Source: Eubacterium limosum (GTDB lineage: Bacteria > Bacillota > Clostridia > Eubacteriales > Eubacteriaceae). From it: DNA of 64,000 nucleotides. The translations under genes and the position numbers were made by a program. Positions 9,855-18,841 of the stretch are shown in pieces. The notes under the pieces are model-generated. The model was given only the letters and a program-made list of their open reading frames with translations. It did no database searches and was not told the DNA's origin. The DNA lies in the NCBI RefSeq assembly GCF_000807675.2, contig NZ_CP019962.1, positions 4,003,157 through 4,067,156 on the forward strand. Direction: 5' to 3'. Every line of letters begins with the position of its first letter. The first letter of the stretch is position 1.

Positions 9855-10652
9855 TTATGCTTCAGTATCAACTTTTTTAGCTGCGGTGGAGCGTGTTTTC
9901 TGTGTTGTCTTTTTAGCTGGTTCCGGGACAGCTTGTACTGTTTCAGCCTTTTTAGCGGTACTGGTTTTTCGGCTAGTCGGAGGTTTTTTTGCGGCTGTTT
10001 TAGAAGCCGTTGTTTTTCTGGCAGCGGTTGTCTTGGAGACCGTTACCTTTTCAGCTGTTTCTGATGTGGCCTTCTCCTTTGCCGCTGTTGTTTTCTTAGC
10101 TCTGGATGAAGCTGTTTTTTTAGCCGCAGTGGCTTTTCGCGTGGCTGTTTTTTTTCGTGGTGCTGCTTCAGCTGTCATTTTTTCATCTGGCTTTGCAATC
10201 TCATCAATCTGAGTCGGTGTAAAATGCCATACCTGATTGGAACTCCCGGTTTTTTCCCAGATCTGCATCTGTGCACCTGGTACAGCAGCCCCCATCGCAA
10301 CGTCAAGATAAATACCAGCGCGCTGTGACCTGATCAGATAGCTGCCTTCAGCCGTTTCTTCTAATGTCCAAAGCTGGCTGTCCGTATCAACAGATTCCCA
10401 CTGCTGTACCCAGGTACCGTTTACTGTTCCCAGCATACACAGATCCAGTGCCTTTCCCGAATGTTTATTGATGAGTTTAAACCATTCACCATCTACATAT
10501 TTCGCTGTCCATTTCTGGCTGTCTGCTCCTGTTTGGGAAGCCTCCTGTAATTTTATAAGTGCACCATTCTCGGCTGAGCCATTCTCAATTCCGAGAGCCA
10601 ACGTCTTTTCCTGCGCCATAATGACGTAGTCTTTATTTGCTTGCAGTTTCAC
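9855..10652 (-). CDS. ricin-B type lectin with lysine/alanine-rich H1-like tail
   Basis: Protein of 265 residues when started at the GTG at 10652. That start has a well-spaced AAAGGAG site, whereas the ATG at 10673 has none and lies almost on the promoter. Residues 1-150 form a beta-trefoil lectin with three QxW signatures (SQKW, SQLW, NQVW), a carbohydrate-binding fold. Residues from about 160 to the end are a low-complexity tail rich in Lys, Ala and Thr with repeated AAKK/ARKTT units, like histone H1 or bacterial AlgP/HctB tails. No signal peptide or membrane segment is visible, so a cytoplasmic, possibly nucleic-acid- or polyanion-binding lectin is inferred. Function unknown. Confidence 0.75.
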   Translation of the reverse strand: MKLQANKDYVIMAQEKTLALGIENGSAENGALIKLQEASQTGADSQKWTAKYVDGEWFKLINKHSGKALDLCMLGTVNGTWVQQWESVDTDSQLWTLEETAEGSYLIRSQRAGIYLDVAMGAAVPGAQMQIWEKTGSSNQVWHFTPTQIDEIAKPDEKMTAEAAPRKKTATRKATAAKKTASSRAKKTTAAKEKATSETAEKVTVSKTTAARKTTASKTAAKKPPTSRKTSTAKKAETVQAVPEPAKKTTQKTRSTAAKKVDTEA

Positions 10653-10683
10653 TTTACCAACTCCTTTGATCATTTTAGACAGT

Positions 10684-10711
10684 ATTATAACGCTATACTG
10701 TTTTTATCAAA
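10684..10711 (-). promoter_or_regulatory. promoter of the lectin gene
   Basis: On the minus strand, TTTGAT (10711-10706) and TATAAT (10689-10684) are 16 bases apart. The -10 box is 10 bases before the upstream ATG, which supports the GTG start at 10652. From here to about 10990 the sequence is AT-rich and I see no gene. Confidence 0.55.
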
Positions 10712-10991
10712 ATATCTCTACACTGCATTTTGATTTACTTTAGCTTAGTATTATCATAGCAATTTTTTATCTGTTCGTCAAACATTCATTGAAAATTTTA
10801 CAAAATATAAACAAGTATTAAGCATTGCTTTGCGTTTTCATCAAAAATAATGAAATTTATAGCATCCCAACAGATTCGGCTATAAGCCAAAATCTACTTA
10901 ATTGACTGTCAATATTGTCTGAATCAACAGTAATACTTTAAAGCTTTTGTTAAGATTAACGATAACAGGGTAAGAATTTTTTGAAAAGAAC

Positions 10992-11020
10992 TTGACCATT
11001 CTCCTAAATTGTTATATTAT
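10992..11020 (+). promoter_or_regulatory. copA promoter
   Basis: TTGACC (10992-10997), 17-base spacer, TATTAT (11015-11020): a good sigma-A promoter about 50 bases before the copA start. Confidence 0.7.
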
Positions 11021-11027
11021 ATGAACA

Positions 11028-11049
11028 TACCCCACCCCACGAGGGGTGT
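11028..11049 (+). promoter_or_regulatory. probable CsoR operator
   Basis: An imperfect GC-rich inverted repeat (ATACCCC ... GGGGTGT, with an extra CCCC block) lies just after the -10 box, over the expected transcription start. CsoR repressors bind ACCCC/GGGGT pseudo-palindromes of this type, and csoR is the last gene of this unit, so copper-relieved repression is inferred. Confidence 0.6.
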
Positions 11050-11066
11050 CATTTGGAGGTTATCAT

Positions 11067-13661
11067 ATGAAGAAAAATTTTAAAATAGAAGGGATGTCTT
11101 GTACGGCCTGCGCTGCTGCCATCGAACGAACCGTAAACAAAATGGACGCCGTCGAGGATGCTGTGGTTAACTATGCCACAGAAAACCTGTCCGTTACCTA
11201 CAATGACAGCGCTGTTCAGGCTCCGGCGATTGTTTCTGCCATCGAGAAAATCGGTTATGGTGCGGTGCCCGAGCAAGATGCTTCTCTATCTGGTAAAAGT
11301 ACTGCCAAAAACACCGCCGGTGAAAACGCCCAAAAGCAAATGAAAGAGCTTCAGACTCGGCTCATTATTTCATTGGTTTTCACCATTCCTTTATTCTATC
11401 TCTCTATGGGCCCCATGGTAGGGCTGCCCATTCCTGCTTTTTTGGATGGTGATATGAATCGCCTGGTCAACACAATTACACAGATGCTTTTAACCTTGCC
11501 TGTTGTTTATATGGGTGCACATTTTTATAAAGATGGTTATAAAGCCCTCTGGAAACGCATTCCAAATATGGACTCTCTGGTAGCCGTCGGCACCAGTGCT
11601 TCATTTCTTTATGGTATTTATGTATTGTACCAGCTGGCTTGGGGTTACTCATATGGTGATATGACCATGGTGCATCATTTTGCCCATGAGATTTATTTTG
11701 AAGGGACTGCAGTTATCTTAACCCTTATCACCCTGGGAAAATATATGGAAGCACGCGCTAAAGGGAAAACCTCTCAGGCCATTGAAAAGCTCATTGCCCT
11801 GGCGCCAGATACTGCTCTCGTAGAACGCGGTAATACAGAAGTCGAAATTCCCATTGATGATGTGCGCCTCGGCGATACCGTTGTCATTAAACCTGGTGAT
11901 CGTATTCCCGTAGATGGTGAGATTATCTCTGGCCATTCCAGCGTGGATGAATCTCTGCTTACCGGCGAAAGCATTCCAGTAGAAAAGGAAACAGGCGACC
12001 ACGTTATCTGTGGCAGCATCAACAAAACCGGTGCTTTTAAGTTCCGTGCCACCAAGATTGGCGATGATACCACACTCAGCAAGATTATCCATCTGGTAGA
12101 AGAGGCTCAGTCCTCCAAAGCCCCGATCGCCAAGATTGCCGACCAGATCAGCCGTTATTTTGTACCGGCTGTTATGGGTATTGCAGCCTTATCCTTTATC
12201 GTCTGGCTCCTCCTTGGCTATGAGTTCTCCTTTGCCCTGTCTATGGGTATTTCAGTACTCGTTATCTCATGTCCCTGTGCCCTTGGTCTGGCAACGCCGA
12301 CAGCCATTATGGTAGGCACCGGTAAAGGCGCTGAACAGGGCATTCTTTTTAAAAACGGCCCTGCCCTTGAAACCCTTGGAAAAGCCGATGCCATTGTTTT
12401 TGACAAGACCGGCACCATCACCATTGGCAAGCCTTCCATTACAGATATTGTCCCCCTGGGCAGTACGGATGAAGAAACACTGCTTCAGCTGGTTGCTTCC
12501 ATCGAAGCCAAGTCCGAACATCCGCTTAGTGAAGCCATTGTAGAGGGCGCTAATGAACGTGGTATTGAGCTGCGGGATGTGTCCGACTTCAATGCGATTC
12601 CCGGCCTCGGCGTTGAGGGTACTGTGGATACCCGTTTTATTTCTATCGGCAATCAAAAGCTCATGAAAGGCTCCGGAATTGATCCCAGTACACAGACCGA
12701 GCTTTACAATACGCTTTCTGACGCTGGCAAAACACCTCTTTTTATCGGTGAAGGCAGTGAACTGATTGGCATAATCGCCGTTGCAGATACGCTTAAGGAA
12801 AATTCAGCCAATGCCATCGCTCAGCTCAAGGCTATGGGCACACAGGTATATATGCTGACCGGCGACAATGAACGGACTGCCCGGGCCATTGGCTCAAAAA
12901 TCAATATCGATCACGTTATCGCTAACGTTCTGCCAGAGGAAAAGGCAGACCTGATCAAAAAGCTCCAGACTGAAGGCAAACAGGTTATTATGGTTGGGGA
13001 TGGCATCAATGATGCGCCTGCCCTGGCTCAAAGTGACATCGGCATTGCCATCGGCAACGGAACCGATGTGGCCATCGAGTCTGCTGATGTTATCCTTATG
13101 CAGAACGATCTTTTACAGATCGTGGCGGCTATACAACTAAGTAAAGCGACGATCCGAAATATCAAGCAGAACTTATTTTGGGCCTTTATTTACAATACTA
13201 TTGGCATTCCGTTGGCCGCTGGGATTCTTTACCTCCCCTTCGGTCTCAAACTGAACCCAATGTTTGCCGCAGCGGCCATGAGCTTAAGCTCCGTTTCCGT
13301 TGTGTTGAACGCACTGTCCCTGAAAGGCTTCAAGCCCAAATTTATCCCTGTGAATGACCTGCCGTCTGCCCATACTGATGTGACGGTTGTCAATAATCAA
13401 ATTAATACCAGTGATCCGATAATGGAATCACAGAAAGAAGGAACAATTATGACTAAAAAATTACACGTAAATGACATGAGCTGCAAACACTGCGTAAAAC
13501 GCGTTGAAGACACCCTGAACGCCATTGATGGCGTTTCAAATGTTCAGGTTTCTCTGGAGGATGCCCAAGCTACTATGGATGTAACAGATACTGTTACCGA
13601 CAAAATGCTGTGCGATGCCCTGGATGAGGCAGGCTACCCGGCCTCTGTCATTACTGAGTAA
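11067..13661 (+). CDS. copA: copper-translocating P-type ATPase with HMA domains at both ends
   Basis: P1B-type ATPase of 864 residues that exports Cu(I) across the membrane. Order: N-terminal heavy-metal domain with GMSCTAC (about 7-13), membrane helices, actuator TGES, the metal-binding CPC motif in a helix (SCPCALGLATP), phosphorylation DKTGT, the SEHPL nucleotide-site motif, TGDN and GDGINDAP. After the last helices a second HMA domain follows a short linker, with MSCKHC. An upstream in-frame GTG (11046) exists, but the ATG at 11067 follows TGGAGGT at the right spacing and gives the standard HMA start. The csoR start lies four bases past the stop. Confidence 0.95.
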   Translation: MKKNFKIEGMSCTACAAAIERTVNKMDAVEDAVVNYATENLSVTYNDSAVQAPAIVSAIEKIGYGAVPEQDASLSGKSTAKNTAGENAQKQMKELQTRLIISLVFTIPLFYLSMGPMVGLPIPAFLDGDMNRLVNTITQMLLTLPVVYMGAHFYKDGYKALWKRIPNMDSLVAVGTSASFLYGIYVLYQLAWGYSYGDMTMVHHFAHEIYFEGTAVILTLITLGKYMEARAKGKTSQAIEKLIALAPDTALVERGNTEVEIPIDDVRLGDTVVIKPGDRIPVDGEIISGHSSVDESLLTGESIPVEKETGDHVICGSINKTGAFKFRATKIGDDTTLSKIIHLVEEAQSSKAPIAKIADQISRYFVPAVMGIAALSFIVWLLLGYEFSFALSMGISVLVISCPCALGLATPTAIMVGTGKGAEQGILFKNGPALETLGKADAIVFDKTGTITIGKPSITDIVPLGSTDEETLLQLVASIEAKSEHPLSEAIVEGANERGIELRDVSDFNAIPGLGVEGTVDTRFISIGNQKLMKGSGIDPSTQTELYNTLSDAGKTPLFIGEGSELIGIIAVADTLKENSANAIAQLKAMGTQVYMLTGDNERTARAIGSKINIDHVIANVLPEEKADLIKKLQTEGKQVIMVGDGINDAPALAQSDIGIAIGNGTDVAIESADVILMQNDLLQIVAAIQLSKATIRNIKQNLFWAFIYNTIGIPLAAGILYLPFGLKLNPMFAAAAMSLSSVSVVLNALSLKGFKPKFIPVNDLPSAHTDVTVVNNQINTSDPIMESQKEGTIMTKKLHVNDMSCKHCVKRVEDTLNAIDGVSNVQVSLEDAQATMDVTDTVTDKMLCDALDEAGYPASVITE
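13449..13661 (+). CDS. possible internal start giving a free CopZ-like chaperone
   Basis: Inside copA, in frame, an ATG at 13449 is preceded by AAGAAGGAA at normal spacing and begins MTKKLHVNDMSCKHC, the typical start of a free-standing CopZ copper chaperone. Translation from here would give a 70-residue soluble HMA protein in addition to the CopA fusion. This is inferred from the ribosome site only; an ancestral copZ joined to copA would leave the same trace. Confidence 0.4.
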   Translation: MTKKLHVNDMSCKHCVKRVEDTLNAIDGVSNVQVSLEDAQATMDVTDTVTDKMLCDALDEAGYPASVITE

Positions 13662-13665
13662 TCCT

Positions 13666-13941
13666 ATGGAAGGTATTGACCGCACTAAGGAGCTCAATCT
13701 TTTAAAAACCGCCAGAGGCCAAATGGATGGCATTATAAAGATGCTGGAGGAAGGCCGCTACTGCATTGATGTATCAAAACAGGTGCTGGCGGTGCAAGCT
13801 CTTCTGAAAAAGGCCAACTTGCAGATTCTTGAACAGCATATGCATCACTGTGTAACGGATGCCTTTGAAAATGGCAGCAGAGAAGAGCGCAATATTAAGA
13901 TTGAAGAAATTATTACTATTCTGGATAAATATTATAAATAG
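13666..13941 (+). CDS. csoR: CsoR copper-sensing repressor
   Basis: All-helical DUF156 repressor of 91 residues. The Cu(I) ligands of CsoR are present: Cys33 (RYC), His58 and Cys62 (HMHHC). It binds the copA promoter when copper is low. I chose the ATG at 13666 because it gives the family's usual N-terminus; an earlier in-frame start would run into copA. Only four bases separate it from the copA stop and no strong ribosome site is seen, so translation is probably coupled. Confidence 0.92.
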   Translation: MEGIDRTKELNLLKTARGQMDGIIKMLEEGRYCIDVSKQVLAVQALLKKANLQILEQHMHHCVTDAFENGSREERNIKIEEIITILDKYYK

Positions 13942-13943
13942 TT

Positions 13944-13967
13944 AAAAGCCCCGTTAGGGGCTTTTTT
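13944..13967 (+). terminator. terminator of copA-csoR
   Basis: Stem AAAAGCCCC/GGGGCTTTT with a GTTA loop and T-run. A second, imperfect hairpin (CAGGTCTCGGA ... TCCGAAACCTG) follows at 13991-14020. Confidence 0.9.
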
Positions 13968-14173
13968 ATTATGCATCAGCGTATAAAAAACAGGTCTCGG
14001 ATACTTTGCTCCGAAACCTGTTCAGGGAAAATTTGGGGAGAGTAAAATTTTTAAGTAAGAGGTTGTATGCTCATTTTAATATATACCCTTTTCCTGAAAT
14101 TTAAACATTTTATCTTCCTTTTCTTTTTTGAATCGTGTGGGTATATAGCATTTATGAAAGCGAGGTTTTAATC

Positions 14174-15115
14174 ATGCAGAAAAACATCATTGATACTAAA
14201 AAACTTGAAGCTGTTCTCAAGCAAGCCCACAGCGCCGCAGAATGTGATCAGTCAGGCGCCAACGCCTCTTATATTCCCGCTCTGGCAAAGGTGCCATCCA
14301 ATCTGTTTGGGCTGACCGCTGTAACAGCAGATGGCACAGTCATTGAAACAGGTGACAGCAGCTATCCCTTTGCCATTGAATCTATTTCCAAGGTTTTTTC
14401 CATGGCACTTGTCATGGAAGCTGTCGGAGCGCAAGAAATGTTGAAAAAGGTGGGCGCAGACCCGACAGGGCTTCCCTTCAACTCTGTAATGGCACTGGAG
14501 CTGCACCGTGGCAAACCACTTTCACCACTGGTAAACGCCGGCGCTATGGCTACTGTCAGCCTGCTGCCTGCCGCCAGCGCTGATGAAAAATGGCAGAAAA
14601 TTCTTGATGGTTACAGCCAATTTGCCGGCCACCGCCTGGAAGTGATGGATGCTGTGTATACCTCAGAGACTGCCACTAACAGCCATAATAAAGGCATTGC
14701 CTGGCTCATGTCGAGCTATGGCACACTTTATGACGATCCGGATACCACCTGCGATATTTATACCAGGCAATGTTCTATCGCCATCACCTGTAAGGATCTG
14801 GCAGTTATGGGTTCTACACTGGCCAATGGCGGCGTAAATCCAATCACTGGAAAAGCTGTCATAAATCCAGAATTTTTACCTCATATTTTTGCCGAGATGA
14901 CCATGGAAGGTCTCTATGGTGCTTCCGGCGATTTCGCCTATACTGTAGGACTTCCGGGTAAAAGCGGTGTCGGCGGAGGCCTGCTGGCAGTAGTGCCTGG
15001 GCAGCTTGCGCTCTCTGCTTTCAGTCCCAGGCTTGACCCCATTGGCAACAGCGTCCGAGGACAAAAGGCTCTTCGCTTTATTTCTGACGCGCTTGATCTT
15101 TCTCTTTATCGGTAA
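14174..15115 (+). CDS. glsA: glutaminase
   Basis: Glutaminase A of 313 residues, hydrolysing L-glutamine to glutamate and ammonia in the cytoplasm. It belongs to the beta-lactamase-like serine fold: the SISK motif (Ser-x-x-Lys, about residue 67-70) is the catalytic pair, with further family segments NAGAM, ETATNSHNKGIAWLM and PGKSGVGGG. Length is normal. The ATG at 14174 follows GCGAGGT; the earlier in-frame start at 14135 would add 13 residues foreign to the family. Single-gene unit, convergent with the next gene. Confidence 0.95.
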   Translation: MQKNIIDTKKLEAVLKQAHSAAECDQSGANASYIPALAKVPSNLFGLTAVTADGTVIETGDSSYPFAIESISKVFSMALVMEAVGAQEMLKKVGADPTGLPFNSVMALELHRGKPLSPLVNAGAMATVSLLPAASADEKWQKILDGYSQFAGHRLEVMDAVYTSETATNSHNKGIAWLMSSYGTLYDDPDTTCDIYTRQCSIAITCKDLAVMGSTLANGGVNPITGKAVINPEFLPHIFAEMTMEGLYGASGDFAYTVGLPGKSGVGGGLLAVVPGQLALSAFSPRLDPIGNSVRGQKALRFISDALDLSLYR

Positions 15116-15147
15116 GCATACACAAGATACCGTAAATCCCTTTTCTC

Positions 15148-16599
15148 CTATCTGAAAACAAGTGGAACAGTAACCGAGGCTGCTTGTTCAACTCCAATTT
15201 CACATAGTGTCTCCCGGGTTGAACAGAAGCTTCTGTAGAACAAATTAAAAAGCGTTTTGGAAAACAAGGCTGCGTCCTTATTATCCAGACTGTTCTCAAA
15301 CTGTTCAGCCATTGCCGGCCACCACGCAATGCCTTCATCTCCGGTGCTCTCCAGCCGCAGGACGCTGCCCTTTAATGTCATGAGCGTCAGCTTACTGTAT
15401 ATCTCCCTCATAGCCGCAAATGGCGCACAGTGGACAATGGCCTGTAAACAGGCCGCAAAGGTCTGTACCTTTGACCGCTCATCACCTTTTAATTTTAAGG
15501 CTTCTCTGATTTTCTTAATGGCCACCTCATTAAAGAATGGAAAGGTATAAAATACGACTGATTCACCGGTGATGGCTAAAATCTGCAGGGCTTCTAAAAA
15601 CTGAATCAGATTTCTGTCCATTGTCATATCCTTCATTTTATATAAGATCGTTTGGTCGCCCGGGTAAACCACTTTTGTCCCAATGCCATTGATGTTTTTA
15701 GCTACGCCCAGTTCATTTAAAATATTAATGGTTCGGCGCATGGTAATGGGGGATACATGATAAATATCCGCCAACAGTCTGCCCTGCGGCAAATAGCTAT
15801 CCACCGGATATACGCCTTGGTTAATTTTACAGATCAGATCAATTGCGATATCATCACAGTATCGCTTGCGGCCTTTTTGAGGTTCCCAGGAAAAAACTTC
15901 AGCCTCTTTCTGCTGGAAAGCTTTTTTCTGATCAAAATCAAAAAATCCTTTGAAATACCGGCTTAATTCTAAAAGTTGCTGAAAGCTGTTTTTATATTCC
16001 TGTTTTTTAATACAGCGGATAGCATTAAGTAAATAATTCCTCACTTTTTCCAGAGCCATATCGCCCTGTCCATCATTAACATATTTCATCCGATCCACGA
16101 GAGCAGTTCCCACAAAAGCATCAATATCTGTAAATAAATACATCAACATTTGATTTTTCATAGGCTTTAAAGATCCTTCAAATCCCTTATACAGACTAAA
16201 CAACAGCGGTTCCTGATCACTGGCAAGCAACTGTTCCAGTTCAGCAAGCTGTTCCTTGTCCATTAGACTTAATCCCTGTAGCCTGAATAAGGGAGAAAAG
16301 TGGCATAGGCTTTCATAAAGGTCCTTTAGCACCTCTCTGCGCTCTTCAAAGTCCAGCGCTTCTTCAATCTTTTCATCTGGCTGCCATATTATTTCTGCTG
16401 TTCTTCCCTTGCTTAACCGAACATATCCATCCCTTTCCAATGTTTTCAGGGCTATCTGAGCCGGACAGTAGGAAACGTTAAAATGATCGGCGATCTCCTT
16501 AACCGTTGGAAAACGGTCACCGCTCTTATAGTTGCCCATTTTAATCTGCCTTAAAAGAAAATGATATATCATTTGCTGTTGACTTTTTTCTGCTGCCAT
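15148..16599 (-). CDS. GntR-family regulator with two winged-helix domains
   Basis: Protein of 483 residues started at the ATG at 16599, which has an AGGAGGAG site; a longer ORF to 16641 lacks one. An N-terminal GntR winged helix (about 1-70: GDRFPTVKEIADHFNVS ... ALKTLERDGYV) is followed by a helical region and then a second GntR-like winged helix (about 260-325: LPQGRLLADIYHVSPITMRRTINILNELGVA). The C-terminal part (about 330-480) matches no effector domain I know. The duplicated DNA-binding domain is unusual. The target is unknown; the nearest gene, glsA, is convergent. Confidence 0.7.
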   Translation of the reverse strand: MAAEKSQQQMIYHFLLRQIKMGNYKSGDRFPTVKEIADHFNVSYCPAQIALKTLERDGYVRLSKGRTAEIIWQPDEKIEEALDFEERREVLKDLYESLCHFSPLFRLQGLSLMDKEQLAELEQLLASDQEPLLFSLYKGFEGSLKPMKNQMLMYLFTDIDAFVGTALVDRMKYVNDGQGDMALEKVRNYLLNAIRCIKKQEYKNSFQQLLELSRYFKGFFDFDQKKAFQQKEAEVFSWEPQKGRKRYCDDIAIDLICKINQGVYPVDSYLPQGRLLADIYHVSPITMRRTINILNELGVAKNINGIGTKVVYPGDQTILYKMKDMTMDRNLIQFLEALQILAITGESVVFYTFPFFNEVAIKKIREALKLKGDERSKVQTFAACLQAIVHCAPFAAMREIYSKLTLMTLKGSVLRLESTGDEGIAWWPAMAEQFENSLDNKDAALFSKTLFNLFYRSFCSTRETLCEIGVEQAASVTVPLVFR

Positions 16600-16672
16600 A
16601 AAACTCCTCCTTTTTTTCATTCTAACATACTTTATTTTCAAAATCCAGCAATCTCATAGAATCAAAAGCATC

Positions 16673-16700
16673 AAAAAAGAACGGTTAACCGTTCTTTTTT
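16673..16700. terminator. perfect-palindrome terminator
   Basis: AAAAAAGAACGGTT and its exact complement form a 28-base palindrome with T-runs on both strands. It ends the cyclic-di-GMP gene that stops at 16715 on the minus strand. Confidence 0.85.
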
Positions 16701-16714
16701 GATTTCCTTCTCTC

Positions 16715-18841
16715 TTATGCATCTACTTCTGATAAAACAGAATGAAAATGGATCTGGCGAATCTCGTCACGATAAAATGCATAATCATTTTTATGCTCTT
16801 TTTTGATATAATATAGCGCCTGATCCGCTTTACCGAGCAATTCATCATAGGTCTTTCCATCTCTTGGAAAACATGCGATTCCAATACTCCCGGAAATAGT
16901 GCATTCAACATCATCTTCCTCATAGTATTTTCTCAAAGCACGGCAGAAAGCATCGGCTCTTTTTTCCAGTACGCTTTCATCCCCGTAATTCTCCATGAAA
17001 ACCACAAATTCATCTCCACCGATGCGACCTATTGTATCTGTCTCCCTTACTCTCTCCCGAATTTCTCTGCTGATCTCCTTCAATACCCCATCACCATATA
17101 AATGTCCAAAATTATCATTTACAGACTTAAAATTATCCAGATCTATAATCATAACCGCCGCATTTTTCAACGCCGAATCCGCCAGAACGGCATAAATATG
17201 CTCATTTAGAGCATTTCGATTAAAAAGCCCTGTCAATGGGTCAGTATTTGCCTGCTGATATAATAGATCACTACGTTTTTTGCGCTCATGTATGTTTGTA
17301 ATCTTACCCAAAATACTGATACAACGCCCCATATCACTGTCAAAAATAGCGTTGGCATACAGTTCATACCATTCATAGCTGTTATCTTTCAGTTTAAGCC
17401 GCAGCTCTTGCCGAAAAAAAGGCTGTTCTGGTGTTATTTTTTTAATGCTGTCGATCAATTCTTTAAGCTGTTTCTGCTCTATAAATCCACTTTCCTGTAT
17501 CCGTTTTATAAAATGCTCAATTTGGGTATCCATACCAAAAATATCACCGGCCTTTTCTGAAAATTCGATACGATCATTTAAAAGATTATAATCAAAAATA
17601 ATCTCACCTGACATTTCAGACAAAACCCGGTATTTTTCCTGTTCAACTTCTAAAAGCCACATTACACGTTCAGAAATGGTATCCATCTCTTCAATATCCG
17701 TCAGTCTGAGCGGCTTGAGATGAGAGGAGGGACGATAAGGTACCAGCCGCTCTCCTTCGGCTTTCTCTCTATTTTCATCCAGATTATCTCGAATATGTTC
17801 AACACATTCCTTAAAACACATTATCAGCTTAGGGTTAAAGACACCGCACTCTCCGTTTAAAATCATCGTCACCGCCTGCTCATGGCTGTAAGGTGGTTTA
17901 TAAACCCTTTCACTGGTCAGGGCATCATAAACATCCGCCAATGAAACAATCTGTGCCCATATGGGTATTTTGTCTTCTCTAAGGCCTTCAGGATACCCTT
18001 TACCATCCCATCTTTCATGATGGTAACGACAGATTTCATAGCACAGCTTAAAATAATCCTCATCCTGAGTATAGTCCAGCGTTTCGAGAATCTCACACCC
18101 CCTTATGGTATGGGTCTTCATTACTTCAAATTCTTTATCAGTCAATTTGCCGGGTTTTAGAAGTACAGAATCTGGTATTGCAATTTTTCCGATATCGTGC
18201 ATCGTCGCTGCGCTGGCTATGGCTTCTACCATCGCTGGCTGCATATCATACTCTGGATACTGGTGGACCAAATTATTGGTTAAATACCGCGTAAGGCCAC
18301 GAATACGCCGGATATGCTGTCCAGATTCGCCACTCCTGAACTCAATAACTGTGCTTAAAGCATCAATGACAAAGCTGTTGGCCTGATTCAAACGTGCTTC
18401 CTGTTCCTCCATGGTTGTAATCTGCTTTTTAATCATGGTTTCAAGATCAAATTTATGCGCATAAAGCTCAATGACGTTTTCTACACGCCGCCTTACAATT
18501 TCTGGATTAAAGGGTTTCTTAACCATATCAGAAACTCCCAGATTATAGCACCGCAATGCCGCTTTTTCCGAGGAATCCGAAGTAATGATAATCACCGGTA
18601 TCTGCTTCAGCCATCCATTTCCAGCCATCGCCTGTAAAACCTCATAGCCATCCATTTCCGGCATGATGATATCTAAAAGCACCATTTTAATGGCACGGCC
18701 ATGTACAGCAATGGCGTCCAGCACCCTCTTCCCGTTTTCGACCTCTATTATCCGGTAGTTTTTATTGAAAATCTCAGCAATAATCGCTCTGTTCAGCTCA
18801 ATATCATCTGCTATTAAAATAATTTTTTCATTATCGTTCAA
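16715..18841 (-). CDS. response regulator with HD-GYP, PAS and GGDEF domains
   Basis: Cytoplasmic protein of 708 residues combining synthesis and breakdown of cyclic-di-GMP. A receiver domain (1-125) has Asp12/Asp13 and phospho-acceptor Asp57 (VLLDIIMPEMDG). An HD-GYP phosphodiesterase (about 150-350) has HDIGK, HHERWDGKGYP and SLADVYDAL. A PAS domain (about 400-530) precedes the GGDEF cyclase (about 545-695) with an intact GGDEF and an RETD inhibitory site five residues before it. Both catalytic motifs look intact, so the protein could be bifunctional. The start is TTG (18839-18841) after GGAGGAG; no ATG fits. No kinase is adjacent. Confidence 0.92.
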   Translation of the reverse strand: MNDNEKIILIADDIELNRAIIAEIFNKNYRIIEVENGKRVLDAIAVHGRAIKMVLLDIIMPEMDGYEVLQAMAGNGWLKQIPVIIITSDSSEKAALRCYNLGVSDMVKKPFNPEIVRRRVENVIELYAHKFDLETMIKKQITTMEEQEARLNQANSFVIDALSTVIEFRSGESGQHIRRIRGLTRYLTNNLVHQYPEYDMQPAMVEAIASAATMHDIGKIAIPDSVLLKPGKLTDKEFEVMKTHTIRGCEILETLDYTQDEDYFKLCYEICRYHHERWDGKGYPEGLREDKIPIWAQIVSLADVYDALTSERVYKPPYSHEQAVTMILNGECGVFNPKLIMCFKECVEHIRDNLDENREKAEGERLVPYRPSSHLKPLRLTDIEEMDTISERVMWLLEVEQEKYRVLSEMSGEIIFDYNLLNDRIEFSEKAGDIFGMDTQIEHFIKRIQESGFIEQKQLKELIDSIKKITPEQPFFRQELRLKLKDNSYEWYELYANAIFDSDMGRCISILGKITNIHERKKRSDLLYQQANTDPLTGLFNRNALNEHIYAVLADSALKNAAVMIIDLDNFKSVNDNFGHLYGDGVLKEISREIRERVRETDTIGRIGGDEFVVFMENYGDESVLEKRADAFCRALRKYYEEDDVECTISGSIGIACFPRDGKTYDELLGKADQALYYIKKEHKNDYAFYRDEIRQIHFHSVLSEVDA

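Noticed and set aside
9886-10212. Hydrophobic open frame opposite the lectin tail
   Set aside because: It is the complement of Lys/Ala-rich repeats, which yields Phe/Val/Ala-rich shadow translation.
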